Source: Acidobacteriota bacterium
GTDB lineage: Bacteria; Acidobacteriota; Vicinamibacteria; Vicinamibacterales; Fen-181
NCBI GenBank assembly: GCA_025363775.1
Contig: JANYLG010000092.1
Span: 1-46,198, forward strand
Length of the DNA: 46,198 bases
Reading direction: 5' to 3'
This document shows positions 18,531-27,248 of the stretch, in pieces; within the stretch, counting starts at the first letter, position 1, and every line of letters begins with the position of its first letter. Made by a program: the position numbers and the translations under genes. Under the pieces are notes generated by a model that had not been told where the DNA came from, searched no databases, and worked only from the letters and a program-made list of their open reading frames with translations.

Positions 18531-20816
18531 ATGCTACCGTCGTCCCTCGTGAACGGGCAGAAACACGAAAGCCGCAGAGGTGGGCGACTTGGCGCGACCC
18601 CGGGGGGCCCAGAGGCGCGGGAACCCGAGCAGCCTCGGCTTCTCGATGCCCCGTCGTCGCCCTCCGACCACTTCTCGGGCACTGTCGAGCGGGTGACCTT
18701 TCACAACGAGGAGAACGGCTTCTCGGTCCTGCGCGTCCAGGCGCGCGGCCGTCGCGAACTCGTCACCGTCGTTGGCCACGCGGCCTCGGTGTCACCCGGC
18801 GAGTTCATCCAGGCGGAGGGCGGCTGGGTCAACGACCGCGTTCACGGCGTGCAATTCAGCGCCCGCCTCCTGCGGTCTGTCGCGCCCACGACGGTCGAGG
18901 GGATCGAGAAGTACCTGGGGTCGGGCCTCGTGAAGGGAATCGGACCGCACTTTGCGCGCCGACTCGTCATCGCATTCGGGGCCTCGGTCTTCGATGTCAT
19001 CGACCAGGCGCCGGAGAAGCTCAGGTCGGTCGAGGGGATCGGCCGCGTCCGCGCGCAACGGATCGTCGATGCCTGGCGCGAGCAGAAGGCGGTCCGGGAG
19101 ATCATGGTCTTCCTCCACTCGCACGGCGTCGGCACGTCGCGCGCCGTGAGAATCTTCAAGACCTACGGGCAGGACGCGATTGTCATCATCTCCGAGAACC
19201 CCTACCGGCTGGCTGCCGACATTCGCGGCATCGGGTTCCTGACGGCCGACAGGATCGCCGGGACGCTGGGCATCGAGAAGACCGCGATGATCCGGGCTCG
19301 CGCCGGCATCGGCTACACGCTCGCAGAGGCGATGGACGAAGGGCACTGCGGGCTCCCGCTCGCCGAACTCCGGTCGGCCGCCTCGAAGCTGCTCGACATC
19401 CCCGAGACGTTGGTCGGCGAAGCGCTGGCGCTGGAACTGTCGGCCGGCACGGTGGTCGAGGACACGGTGGCCGGCGCCGCGTGCGTGTTTCTCGCCGGCT
19501 TGTACGCCGCCGAGCGGATGATCGCAGCGCGGATCCGCGGCCTGGCGTCGGGATCAATCCCGTGGAAGCCGATCGATGCCGAGCGCGCGATTCCCTGGGT
19601 GGAGGCGCGGCTGTCGATGTCGCTGGCCGCCATGCAGGCCGAAGCGCTGCGACTGGCCGTCCGGTCGAAGTTCCTCGTCATCACGGGCGGCCCAGGCGTG
19701 GGCAAGACCACGCTGCTGAACGCGATCCTGGCGGTCATCGGCGTGCGCGACATCCGTCTTGCGCTGTGCGCGCCGACCGGGCGGGCGGCCAAGCGCCTGT
19801 CGGAGACGACCGGCCTCCAGGCGAAAACGATTCACCGGCTGCTGGAGGTGGACCCGCGCGGCGGCGGGTTCAAGCGGCAGGAATCGCACCCGCTGGCGAG
19901 CGACCTGCTCGTGGTGGACGAGATGTCGATGGTGGACGTTCCGCTGATGCACGCGCTGCTTCGCGCCGTGCCGCCGCACGCGTCCGTCATCCTGGTGGGC
20001 GATGTCGATCAGCTGCCGTCGGTCGGCCCGGGACAAGTGCTGTCGGACATCATCGAGTCGGGGGCCGTGCCGGTCGTCCGGCTCACGGAGGTGTTCCGCC
20101 AGGCGCGCGAAAGCCGGATCATCGTCAACGCCCACCGGATCAACCGGGGCGAGATGCCGGAGATGGCGGCGACAAACGCGGCGTCCGATTTCTACTTCAT
20201 CGAGGTCGACGATCCTGAACAGGGGGCGGCGCGGCTGCTCCAGATCGTGGCCGAGCGGATCCCCGCAAGATTCGGCCTCGACCCCGTGCGCGACGTCCAG
20301 GTGCTGTGCCCGATGAACCGCGGCGCCCTGGGCGCCCGCGCCCTGAACGTGTCGCTGCAGCAGTTGCTGAACCCGGGGCGGGAGCCGCGCATCGAGCGGT
20401 TCGGCTGGGTATACGCGGTTGGCGACAAGGTGATGCAGATCGAGAACGACTACGACAAGGACGTCTACAACGGCGACCTCGGGTTCATCACCGCGCTCGA
20501 CGCGGACGCTGGCGAGCTCACGGTGGACTTCGACGGCCGCGAGGTGGTCTACGACCTCTCGGATCTCGATCGGCTGGTGCTCGCCTACGCGACCACCATT
20601 CACAAGGCCCAGGGGTCCGAGTACCCGGCCGTCGTCATTCCCCTCTCCACGCAGCACTACCCGATGCTGCAGCGCAATCTCGTGTACACGGGCATCACGC
20701 GGGGCCGGAAGCTGGTGGTGATCGTCGGCCAGAAGAAGGCGCTGGCGATTGCCGTGGCGGGCAGACATTCGAGGCGGCGGTGGACGAAGCTGCGCGAGTG
20801 GCTCACCGCGATCTGA
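18531..20816 (+). CDS. recD2: RecD2-type ATP-dependent DNA helicase
   Basis: A 761-aa superfamily 1B 5'-3' helicase of the RecD2/TraA type, acting in DNA repair outside RecBCD. The N-terminal OB-like region (about 45-120, FSGTVERVTFHNEENGFSVL) is followed by tandem helix-hairpin-helix modules (about 120-240, with VEGIGRVRAQRI). Walker A GGPGVGKTT is at 386-394 and Walker B DEMSMVD at 463-469. The C-terminal UvrD-like part has ATTIHKAQGSEYPAVV and YTGITRGRKLVV. Length is typical for RecD2. The first 45 residues are poorly conserved and the true start may lie slightly downstream. Followed by the repeat array rather than by a gene. Confidence 0.95.
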   Translation: MLPSSLVNGQKHESRRGGRLGATPGGPEAREPEQPRLLDAPSSPSDHFSGTVERVTFHNEENGFSVLRVQARGRRELVTVVGHAASVSPGEFIQAEGGWVNDRVHGVQFSARLLRSVAPTTVEGIEKYLGSGLVKGIGPHFARRLVIAFGASVFDVIDQAPEKLRSVEGIGRVRAQRIVDAWREQKAVREIMVFLHSHGVGTSRAVRIFKTYGQDAIVIISENPYRLAADIRGIGFLTADRIAGTLGIEKTAMIRARAGIGYTLAEAMDEGHCGLPLAELRSAASKLLDIPETLVGEALALELSAGTVVEDTVAGAACVFLAGLYAAERMIAARIRGLASGSIPWKPIDAERAIPWVEARLSMSLAAMQAEALRLAVRSKFLVITGGPGVGKTTLLNAILAVIGVRDIRLALCAPTGRAAKRLSETTGLQAKTIHRLLEVDPRGGGFKRQESHPLASDLLVVDEMSMVDVPLMHALLRAVPPHASVILVGDVDQLPSVGPGQVLSDIIESGAVPVVRLTEVFRQARESRIIVNAHRINRGEMPEMAATNAASDFYFIEVDDPEQGAARLLQIVAERIPARFGLDPVRDVQVLCPMNRGALGARALNVSLQQLLNPGREPRIERFGWVYAVGDKVMQIENDYDKDVYNGDLGFITALDADAGELTVDFDGREVVYDLSDLDRLVLAYATTIHKAQGSEYPAVVIPLSTQHYPMLQRNLVYTGITRGRKLVVIVGQKKALAIAVAGRHSRRRWTKLREWLTAI

Positions 20817-20879
20817 ACCCTTCGACTCGCGTCGCTCGCTCAGGCCAGGCTGCCCCGCTGCCTGCCGCCTGCCGACCGC

Positions 20880-20899
20880 GGGCGACCAGTCGGTCGCCC
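20880..20899. terminator. Hairpin downstream of recD2
   Basis: Perfect inverted repeat GGGCGACC-AGTC-GGTCGCCC, an 8-bp stem with a 4-base loop, 63 bases after the recD2 stop. No T-run follows, so it may be a dispersed palindrome or a factor-dependent stop rather than a classic intrinsic terminator. A dispersed TTCGACTCG...GCTCGCTCAGG module precedes it at 20820-20844. Confidence 0.4.
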
Positions 20900-20938
20900 C
20901 TACGGAGCTTCTGGCCGACCACCGCCTGCTGCCTTCAT

Positions 20939-21113
20939 CGTCAGTTCCGACCCCTCTGCGTCAGCCCCGACCCTCCATCGTCAGTTCCGACTCTTCATCG
21001 TCAGTTCCGACCCCTCTGCGTCAGCCCCGACTCTTCATCGTCAGCCCCGACCCTTCATCGTCAGTTCCGACCCTTCTGCGTCAGTTCCGACTCTTCATCG
21101 TCAGTTCCGACCC
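20939..21113. repeat. 20-bp tandem repeat array, right copy (inverted relative to 1-156)
   Basis: Eight exact 20-bp periods plus a 15-base partial unit. Read on this strand, the 13-base core is CGTCAGTTCCGAC or CGTCAGCCCCGAC, followed by a 7-base linker (CCCTCTG, CCCTCCA-type, TCTTCAT, CCCTTCA-type or CCTTCTG). Units start at 20939 and every 20 bases to 21079, with the partial at 21099. It is the reverse complement of the array at the window's left edge. It ends 2 bases before the candidate -35 of the tetR promoter. Confidence 0.95.
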
Positions 21114-21115
21114 GC

Positions 21116-21144
21116 TTGACATCCCATCCGAACTCGTGTTAACT
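21116..21144 (+). promoter_or_regulatory. Candidate sigma70-type promoter of the efflux operon
   Basis: TTGACA (perfect -35) at 21116-21121, then a 17-base spacer and TTAACT at 21139-21144 as a poor -10 that overlaps the candidate operator. A start codon follows about 70 bases later, with GGAGGA just before the GTG at 21218, so this operon has an ordinary leader. Confidence 0.55.
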
Positions 21145-21177
21145 AAATAGTTAGTTTAACCTGACGATTAGTTAATC
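21138..21177. promoter_or_regulatory. Candidate TetR operator pair
   Basis: AT-rich inverted repeats in GC-rich DNA. Inner arms AACTAA and TTAGTT (21141-21146 and 21151-21156) are separated by 4 bases. Outer arms extend imperfectly to GTTAACTAA and TTAGTTTAAC. A second half-palindromic element GATTAGTTAATC lies at 21166-21177. Position over and just after the -10 suits autorepression by the TetR protein encoded next. Confidence 0.65.
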
Positions 21178-21217
21178 GCCTGGGAGCGAGGCACGCAGAC
21201 TGGCGACGGAGGAAGGC

Positions 21218-21898
21218 GTGAAGAGAGCGGCTGGAGAGACGCGCGGGGCCATCCTGGCGGCGGCGACAACCGAGTTCGCCGCCCACGGGTTCGCCGGCGC
21301 ATCGGTCGACGGCATCGCCGCCCGCGCTCGGGTCAACAAAGCGATGATCTACTACCACTTCAAGAGCAAGAAGGGCCTCTACGTCGAGATCCTTCGCGAC
21401 GTCTTCCGCTTCATGGGCGCCCGCACGGCCGACATCGCCGCCTCGGACCGGGAGCCGGGCCCCAAGATCGAGGCGTTCATCGACGCCCTCAACGACATGG
21501 CGGCCAGCCGGCCCTACATGCCGCCCATCATGATGCGCGAGATGGCCGAGGGCGCCATCCGCCTCGACGCCAACACGCTGCGGCTGATGGCCGGGATCTT
21601 CAACAACCTGAGGCTCATCCTGGAGGAGGGCGCACGCAAGGGCGTGTTCCGGCCCGCCAACCCGCTCCTCACATATTTCACGTTCATCGGCCCGATCATC
21701 TTCTTCCGCGCCACGGCCCCCCTTCGCGCCGCGCTCGAAAAGTCGCACCTCGTCGACACGCGCGTGGTCGAGGCAGCGACGTTCGTGGCGCACCTGAAAG
21801 CCGCCGCCCTCACGGTTCTCGCCTACCGGGCCCCATCGGCGGCCCGGCAGCCGGCGCATCGGCGTTCACGCTCGACCCGTTCTGGAGACCACGCATGA
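21218..21898 (+). CDS. TetR family regulator, CecR-like
   Basis: A 226-aa TetR-type repressor. The N-terminal helix-turn-helix DNA-binding domain spans about residues 8-55 (HGFAGASVDGIAARARVNKA then MIYYHFKSKKGLY), and the C-terminal helical domain would bind the inducer. The GTG start is preceded by GGAGGA. The stop overlaps the HlyD-like start by 4 bases (ATGA), so the regulator is the first gene of the efflux operon and probably represses it through the palindromes at 21138-21177. Gene order TetR, HlyD, ABC, permeases is that of E. coli cecR with ybhGFSR. Equivalence is inference from order and family. Confidence 0.9.
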   Translation: MKRAAGETRGAILAAATTEFAAHGFAGASVDGIAARARVNKAMIYYHFKSKKGLYVEILRDVFRFMGARTADIAASDREPGPKIEAFIDALNDMAASRPYMPPIMMREMAEGAIRLDANTLRLMAGIFNNLRLILEEGARKGVFRPANPLLTYFTFIGPIIFFRATAPLRAALEKSHLVDTRVVEAATFVAHLKAAALTVLAYRAPSAARQPAHRRSRSTRSGDHA

Positions 21899-22920
21899 AA
21901 GCGAATGCTCTCGTCACCATCGTTCCCGTTGCTCTTGCCGTCGCGGTGCTCACCGCCGGGTGCGCGTCGAAGGCGCCGTCCGATCGCGTCCGCGCCTCGG
22001 GCAGTGTCGAAGCCACCGAAGTCCAGGTCTCCTCGCAGGTCGGCGGTCGCCTCCTCGAGTTGAAGGTGGCCGAAGGCGACCGCGTGACGGCCGGCCAGGC
22101 AATCGCCCAACTGGACACGACCGATGCCCTGCTGGCGCTGCGGAGGGCCGCCGCGGATCGCGATCAGGCCGCTGCCCAGCTTGCCCTGCTCGAGGCCGGC
22201 TCGCGCCAGGAGGACATCCGCCAGGCCGAAGCGCAGGTGAGAGGCGCCGAGGCTGACACCGCCGGCGCCCGCGACGACCTCGCGGCAGCCGAAACGGATC
22301 TGGGCCGCTTCGAATCGCTGCTCCAGTCGAACTCAGGCTCCCAGAAGCAGCGCGACGATGCGGCGACCAGGCGGGACGTGGCACGATCCCGGCTGCTCTC
22401 GGCGCAGGAGCGCGTGCGCGCCGCCCGCGAGGCGCAGGTGCGCTTCGAGCGCGGGCCGAGGCCGCAGGAAATCGCCGCTGCCCGGGCCCGGCTCGCGGCG
22501 TCCAACGCGCAGATGGCCACCCTCGAACAGAACGTCAAGGACGCCACGGTGGTGGCCCCGGTGGCCGGCACGGTCACCCAGAAACTCGCCGACGCGGGCG
22601 AGATCCTGGCGCCGCGCACACCGATCGTGAACGTCGTCGATCTCGACCACGCCTGGGCGAACATCTACATCGACGAACCCCTCATCCCGCGGCTCCGCCT
22701 CGGCCAGCCGGCGACGCTCTACAGCGACGCGGGCGGCGCCGGCATCAAGGGCACCGTCACATTCATCTCGCCGAAGGCCGAGTTCACGCCCCGCAACGTG
22801 CAGACGGCCGAGGAGCGGTCGAAGCTCGTGTACCGCATCAAGGTCTCGGTGGACAACACGCAGGGCGTCCTGAAGCAGGGCATGCCGGTGGAAGCCGATG
22901 TGCCGCTGTCGGCGAAGTAG
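21895..22920 (+). CDS. HlyD/YbhG-like periplasmic adaptor, possible lipoprotein
   Basis: A 341-aa membrane-fusion protein that would join the ABC-2 permease complex to the outer membrane channel. The N-terminal hydrophobic segment ends in LTAGC with C23, a plausible but not canonical lipobox. The lipoyl half (SGSVEATEVQVSSQVGGRLL, about 35-54) is followed by a long coiled-coil hairpin (about 80-205, rich in Ala/Arg/Glu/Gln). The second lipoyl half (VVAPVAGTVTQKLADAGEIL, about 219-238) and a beta-barrel come after it. Overlaps tetR by 4 bases, and the next gene starts 5 bases after its stop. Confidence 0.92.
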   Translation: MKANALVTIVPVALAVAVLTAGCASKAPSDRVRASGSVEATEVQVSSQVGGRLLELKVAEGDRVTAGQAIAQLDTTDALLALRRAAADRDQAAAQLALLEAGSRQEDIRQAEAQVRGAEADTAGARDDLAAAETDLGRFESLLQSNSGSQKQRDDAATRRDVARSRLLSAQERVRAAREAQVRFERGPRPQEIAAARARLAASNAQMATLEQNVKDATVVAPVAGTVTQKLADAGEILAPRTPIVNVVDLDHAWANIYIDEPLIPRLRLGQPATLYSDAGGAGIKGTVTFISPKAEFTPRNVQTAEERSKLVYRIKVSVDNTQGVLKQGMPVEADVPLSAK

Positions 22921-22925
22921 CGGCC

Positions 22926-23849
22926 ATGTCCGACACCGCTGTCGTCCTCGACCGTGTCACCAAGCGCTTCGGCACAACCGTCGCCGTCAACGACGTGTCG
23001 CTGGAGATCCATCGCGGCGAGATGTTCGGCCTGATTGGCCCTGACGGCGCGGGCAAGACGACGACCATCCGGCTCATCTGCGGCCTGCTGCGCGCGGACG
23101 CCGGCCGGATAGGCGTGCTGGGTGCCGACCCCATCAGGCAGCACGCCGCCGTGACGCGCACCGCCGGCTACTTCTCGCAACGCTTCAGCCTCTACGGCGA
23201 CCTGAGCATCGACGAGAACATCGCGTTCTTTGCGGAAATCCACGGGCTCACCGACTTCGGAGCGCGGCGCGATCGGCTGCTCGACATGACGCAGCTGACG
23301 CCGTTTCGCCATCGCCTGGCCGACCGCCTGTCCGGCGGCATGAAGCAGAAGCTGGCACTCGCATGCACGCTCGTCCACGAACCGCAGGTCATCGTGCTCG
23401 ACGAGCCGACGACGGGCGTGGACCCGGTATCGCGCCGCGAGTTCTGGAAGCTGCTCTCCGAGTTCCTCGCCCAGGGGATCACGATCCTGATGGCCACGCC
23501 CTATCTGGACGAGGCCGAGCGCTGCTCTCGTGTCGGCCTGCTCTCGGGAGGCACACTGCTCGTGGTCGACACGCCGCAGGCGCTGCGAGACGGCCTCCCG
23601 GGCGTGATCATCGAGGTGCTTGCGCAGCCCCAGCACGAGGCGATCGACGCGCTCCGCTCGCTGCCTGGCGTCGCGGACATCCTGAGTTTCGGCGAGCGCG
23701 TCCATGTGCGGTGGACCGACAGCCAGCCGGGGACGGCCGCGCAGCAGATCGAGCGCCGGCTCCGCGAACAGGGAATTGACGTGGCGGGCCTCCGGGAGAT
23801 CCCGGCCTCGCTCGAGGATGTGTTCATCAACAGGGTGGCCGTACCATGA
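22926..23849 (+). CDS. ABC transporter ATPase 1 (YbhF N-half-like)
   Basis: A 307-aa ABC ATPase with Walker A GPDGAGKTT at residues 38-46 (Asp in place of the usual Asn), signature LSGGM at 135-139 and Walker B VIVLDE at 155-160. The C-terminal extension (about 220-307) ends SLEDVFINRV, as in DrrA/YbhF-type exporters. From memory of the family, the GPDGAGK variant is a mark of the N-terminal ATPase half of YbhF/RbbA-type proteins, so this gene corresponds to one half of the normally fused ATPase. Overlaps the TolC-type gene by 4 bases. Confidence 0.92.
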   Translation: MSDTAVVLDRVTKRFGTTVAVNDVSLEIHRGEMFGLIGPDGAGKTTTIRLICGLLRADAGRIGVLGADPIRQHAAVTRTAGYFSQRFSLYGDLSIDENIAFFAEIHGLTDFGARRDRLLDMTQLTPFRHRLADRLSGGMKQKLALACTLVHEPQVIVLDEPTTGVDPVSRREFWKLLSEFLAQGITILMATPYLDEAERCSRVGLLSGGTLLVVDTPQALRDGLPGVIIEVLAQPQHEAIDALRSLPGVADILSFGERVHVRWTDSQPGTAAQQIERRLREQGIDVAGLREIPASLEDVFINRVAVP

Positions 23850-25168
23850 ACTCGCGTCAGATTTCGCTCGTGACCGTCCTGTCTGCGGCGCTCCTGGCAG
23901 GCGACCTCGCCGCTCAACCCTCATCGCGCCTCACGCTCGACGACGCGATCGCCCGGGGTCTTGCCGCCAGCCATCGCCTGGCCGAGTTGACGGCGAGGCA
24001 GCAGGGGGCCGCGGCAGCCGTGCAGGGCCGCCAGGCGGCCGGCCGACCGCAGCTCTCGGCCCAGGCGGGCTATACCCGCACCAACCACGTGGACGAGTAC
24101 TCGATCCAGGCGCCCGTCGGCCCGCCTCGCGTGATCTACCCGGATGTACCCGACAACTTCAGGACCCGGCTCGACTTCCAGTGGCCCATCTACACGTTCG
24201 GCCGGATCGACGCGCTGGAGCGCGCGGCTCGCGCGGAGTCGGAGGCAACCGGCTTCGACATGGCGGCGGCCAGGAACGACCTGAAACTGGAGATCACACG
24301 CGCATTCTGGGCGGTCGTCACCGCGAACGAGGCCGTGCGGGTGGTGGACGAGTCGCTGAAGCGGATGGACGCCTCGGTGGATGACATGCGCAACCGGCTG
24401 AAGGTCGGCCTGGTGCCGCCCAACGACGTCCTGTCGTTGGAGGCGCAGCGCTCGCGACAGCAGATGCTGCTGGTGCAGGCGCGCAACAACCGCGAGCAGA
24501 TGCTGACCGATCTCCGGCGCCTGACCGGTGCGCCCCCCGACAGCCCGCTGGAGATCGATGCCGTCCTCGAAGCGCCCGCCGCCGCGGTGGCGCCGGCCGA
24601 CAGCCTGGTGGTCGCCGCCCGCGGCGCGAGGCCCGACAGAAAGGCGCTCGAGACCCGGGTACAGGGTGCGGGCGAGCGGCGCGAGGCCGCGCTCGCCAAC
24701 AAGCGGCCGATCATCTCGGTGGGCGCCGGGGTGGACCTGGCCAGGCCGAATCCCCGGATCTTCCCGCGGGCTGCCGCGTGGAACGAGTCGTGGGATGCCA
24801 GTGTGAACTTCACCTGGACGTTCTGGGACTTCGGCCGCGTGCAGGCCGACGTGGCCGAGGCCCGGGCGAACGAGCGCGCGGTTCGCGAGCGCCTGGCCGA
24901 GTTCGACACGGTGCTCGATTTCGAGGTTCGCCAGCGTCGTCTCGACATCGAATCGGCGCGCGCCGCTGTCGCGGCCGCGATCGACTCGGTGCGGGCGGCC
25001 ACCGAGGCGCGTCGCGTGGTTGGCGATCGCTTCGCGTCGGGCGTGGCGACCAGCACCGAAGTGCTCGACGCGCAGGTCGCCCTGCTCCAGGCGGGGCTCG
25101 ATCGCACGCAGGCGCTGGCCAGCGTGCGCCTGGCAGAAGCCCGGCTCGAACGCGCGCTCGGACGGTAA
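23846..25168 (+). CDS. TolC-type outer membrane efflux protein
   Basis: A 440-aa outer membrane factor with a signal peptide (about residues 1-23) and two repeated TolC/OEP halves: LTLDDAIARGLAASHRL near 29-45 at the front, and the second half starting near residue 245. Long helical regions form the periplasmic tunnel. It would complete a tripartite pump with the adaptor and ABC-2 permeases. Its place between the two ATPase genes is unusual: E. coli ybhGFSR has no channel gene and borrows TolC. Overlaps the ATPase 1 gene by 4 bases, and ATPase 2 starts 2 bases after its stop. Confidence 0.92.
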   Translation: MNSRQISLVTVLSAALLAGDLAAQPSSRLTLDDAIARGLAASHRLAELTARQQGAAAAVQGRQAAGRPQLSAQAGYTRTNHVDEYSIQAPVGPPRVIYPDVPDNFRTRLDFQWPIYTFGRIDALERAARAESEATGFDMAAARNDLKLEITRAFWAVVTANEAVRVVDESLKRMDASVDDMRNRLKVGLVPPNDVLSLEAQRSRQQMLLVQARNNREQMLTDLRRLTGAPPDSPLEIDAVLEAPAAAVAPADSLVVAARGARPDRKALETRVQGAGERREAALANKRPIISVGAGVDLARPNPRIFPRAAAWNESWDASVNFTWTFWDFGRVQADVAEARANERAVRERLAEFDTVLDFEVRQRRLDIESARAAVAAAIDSVRAATEARRVVGDRFASGVATSTEVLDAQVALLQAGLDRTQALASVRLAEARLERALGR

Positions 25169-25170
25169 TC

Positions 25171-26124
25171 ATGGCTGCCCCCACTCCTTCATCCCTGGAC
25201 GCCATCGTCGTCACCGACCTCACCCGCCGGTTCGGCAGCTTCGTCGCCGTGGACCATGTGTCCTTCACGGTCCGCACGGGCGAGATCTTCGGCTTCCTCG
25301 GCAGCAACGGCGCCGGCAAGTCCACGACCATCCGGATGCTGTGCGGACTGCTCGAGCCGACCTCGGGTACCGCCCTCGTCGGCGGAATCGACGTGAAGCG
25401 GGATCCCGAGGGCGTCAAGGCGCACATCGGGTACATGTCGCAGAAGTTCTCGCTCTATGAGCTGCTGTCGGTCGATCAGAACATCCGCCTCTACGCGGAG
25501 CTGTACGGCGTGGCGCCGGAGCGCTTCGCGGAACGGCGTCGATTCGTGATCGAAATGGCGGGACTTCACGGCCGGGAGGCTGCGCTCCCGAGAGATTTGC
25601 CGGGAGGGTTCCGGCAGCGCCTGGCGCTCGGCTGCGCGATCCTCCACGAACCGCGCATCCTGTTCCTGGACGAGCCGACGGGCGGCGTCGATCCGATCTC
25701 GCGGCGGCAGTTCTGGCGGCTGATCGACCAGCTGTCGCGGTCCGGCGTCACGGTACTGGTCACCACCCACTACCTGGACGAAGCGGAGTATTGCCATCGC
25801 CTCGCACTGATCCACGCGGGCAAGCTGGCGGCCCTCGGCACGACGGGCGAGCTGAAGCAGATCTTCGCGGACCGCCCGATCGTCGAGATTCGGACCCGCC
25901 GTTCCGTCGACGTGATGCGCGCGCTCGACGCGATGGAGGATGTCGAGGAGAGCAGCGTGTTCGGCACCGCCGTGCATGCGGTGCTTCGGTCCGGTGGGGT
26001 CTCCCCGGCGGACCTCGTCGCCCGGCTGGCCTTGCAGCGGCTCGAGGTCGAGTCGGTGGAACCTGTTCAACCGTCGCTCGAGGACGTGTTCCTCGACGTG
26101 GTGGAAAGGGCGGCGCGCAAATGA
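25171..26124 (+). CDS. ABC transporter ATPase 2 (YbhF C-half-like)
   Basis: A 317-aa ABC ATPase with Walker A GSNGAGKST at residues 44-52 and Walker B ILFLDE at 163-168. The signature is LPGGF (143-147) instead of LSGGQ, so one ATP site of a 1:2 heterodimer would be asymmetric. The ATG at 25171 is chosen over the far longer open frame because it lies 2 bases after the channel gene and begins the domain. The C-terminus ends SLEDVFLDVVERAARK. Expected to pair with ATPase 1 to drive the two permeases. Overlaps the first permease gene by 4 bases. Confidence 0.92.
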   Translation: MAAPTPSSLDAIVVTDLTRRFGSFVAVDHVSFTVRTGEIFGFLGSNGAGKSTTIRMLCGLLEPTSGTALVGGIDVKRDPEGVKAHIGYMSQKFSLYELLSVDQNIRLYAELYGVAPERFAERRRFVIEMAGLHGREAALPRDLPGGFRQRLALGCAILHEPRILFLDEPTGGVDPISRRQFWRLIDQLSRSGVTVLVTTHYLDEAEYCHRLALIHAGKLAALGTTGELKQIFADRPIVEIRTRRSVDVMRALDAMEDVEESSVFGTAVHAVLRSGGVSPADLVARLALQRLEVESVEPVQPSLEDVFLDVVERAARK

Positions 26125-27236
26125 GGAAGGCGCTCGCGGTCGGCAAGAAGGAATTCCGGCAGATCGTGCGCGATCGGCGCACGCTCATGATCCTGCTGTT
26201 CATCCCCGTCTTCTTCCTGCTCCTGTACGGCTACGCGCTGAACTTCGACATCAAGCACGTGGCACTGGCCGTCGAGGACCGGGACGACAGCGTGGAAAGC
26301 CGCGCCCTGGTCTCGGCGTTCCTCAACTCGGGCTACTTCGACCTGGCCGCCACGCTCCGTTCGCCGCAGGATCTCCGGCGGGTGATGGACGCCAACGTGG
26401 CGCGGGCCGCGCTGATCATCCCCGAGAACACCGGTCGCTCGGTCCGACGGGGTCAGGCCGCGCCGGTGCAAATCATCATCAACGGCGACAACGCCAACAC
26501 GGCGGCGACGGTGCTGGGCTACTCGGTCACCATCGTCCGCAGCGTCTCGATCGGTCTGATCGTCGAGCAGCGGGGGTTGAACCTCTCGCCGCCCGTCAGC
26601 GTCGAGCCTCGGATCTGGTTCAACCCGGAACTCCGCAGCACGCTGTTCCTCGTTCCCGGGCTGATCGCCTTCATTGGGATGATCACCGCGACCATCTCCA
26701 CCGCGCTTTCTGTCGTCCGGGAAAAGGAGCGCGGGACATGGGAGCAGGTGCGAATGGCGCCCATCAACACCGTGTCGTACGTCGTCGGCAAGACGTTGCC
26801 GTACCTGGGACTGTCCCTCATCTCGTCGATGGCCATCGTCGTGGCTGCGATGTGGCTGTTCGACCTGCCGATGCGCGGCTCCTGGGGATCCCTGCTCCTG
26901 GCCACCACGCTGTTCCTCCTCGCTGCGCTCGGGACCGGCCTGCTGGTCTCGACCATTGCCGACTCGCAGCTGATCGCGTTCCAGGTGGTGTTGATTCTGG
27001 CCTTCCTGCCGACGTTCCTCCTATCCGGGTTCATCTTTCCCATCCAGAACATGCCCACACCGATCCAGGCGGTCACGTATCTGGTGCCGGCGCGCTATTT
27101 CCTGGTCGCCCTGCGGGGAATCGTGCTGAAGGGAGTCGGTCTGGCCGCCGTGTGGCGCGACATGACGGCGCTCAGCATCTATGCCGTCGTCGTGCTCGGC
27201 CTGGCGTCGGCCCGCCTGGCGCGAGAGAGAGGGTGA
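26121..27236 (+). CDS. ABC-2 type permease (YbhS-like)
   Basis: A 371-aa ABC-2 membrane subunit. One N-terminal membrane helix (about 24-44, ILLFIPVFFLLLYGYAL) is followed by a periplasmic domain of about 130 residues, then five helices from about 180. The conserved REKERGTWEQVRMAPI loop lies between membrane helices, and the C-terminal part shows SGFIFPIQNMP and LVPARYFLVALRGI, typical of YbhS/YbhR-type exporters. ATG overlaps the ATPase 2 stop (ATGA). The start at 26121 is preferred to the longer upstream frame for that reason. Likely forms a heterodimer with the next gene product. Confidence 0.92.
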   Translation: MRKALAVGKKEFRQIVRDRRTLMILLFIPVFFLLLYGYALNFDIKHVALAVEDRDDSVESRALVSAFLNSGYFDLAATLRSPQDLRRVMDANVARAALIIPENTGRSVRRGQAAPVQIIINGDNANTAATVLGYSVTIVRSVSIGLIVEQRGLNLSPPVSVEPRIWFNPELRSTLFLVPGLIAFIGMITATISTALSVVREKERGTWEQVRMAPINTVSYVVGKTLPYLGLSLISSMAIVVAAMWLFDLPMRGSWGSLLLATTLFLLAALGTGLLVSTIADSQLIAFQVVLILAFLPTFLLSGFIFPIQNMPTPIQAVTYLVPARYFLVALRGIVLKGVGLAAVWRDMTALSIYAVVVLGLASARLARERG

Positions 27237-27248
27237 GGCGGAGGTACC

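Noticed and set aside
20939-21113. CRISPR array
   Set aside because: Units are contiguous 20-bp degenerate repeats with no unique spacers and no cas genes.
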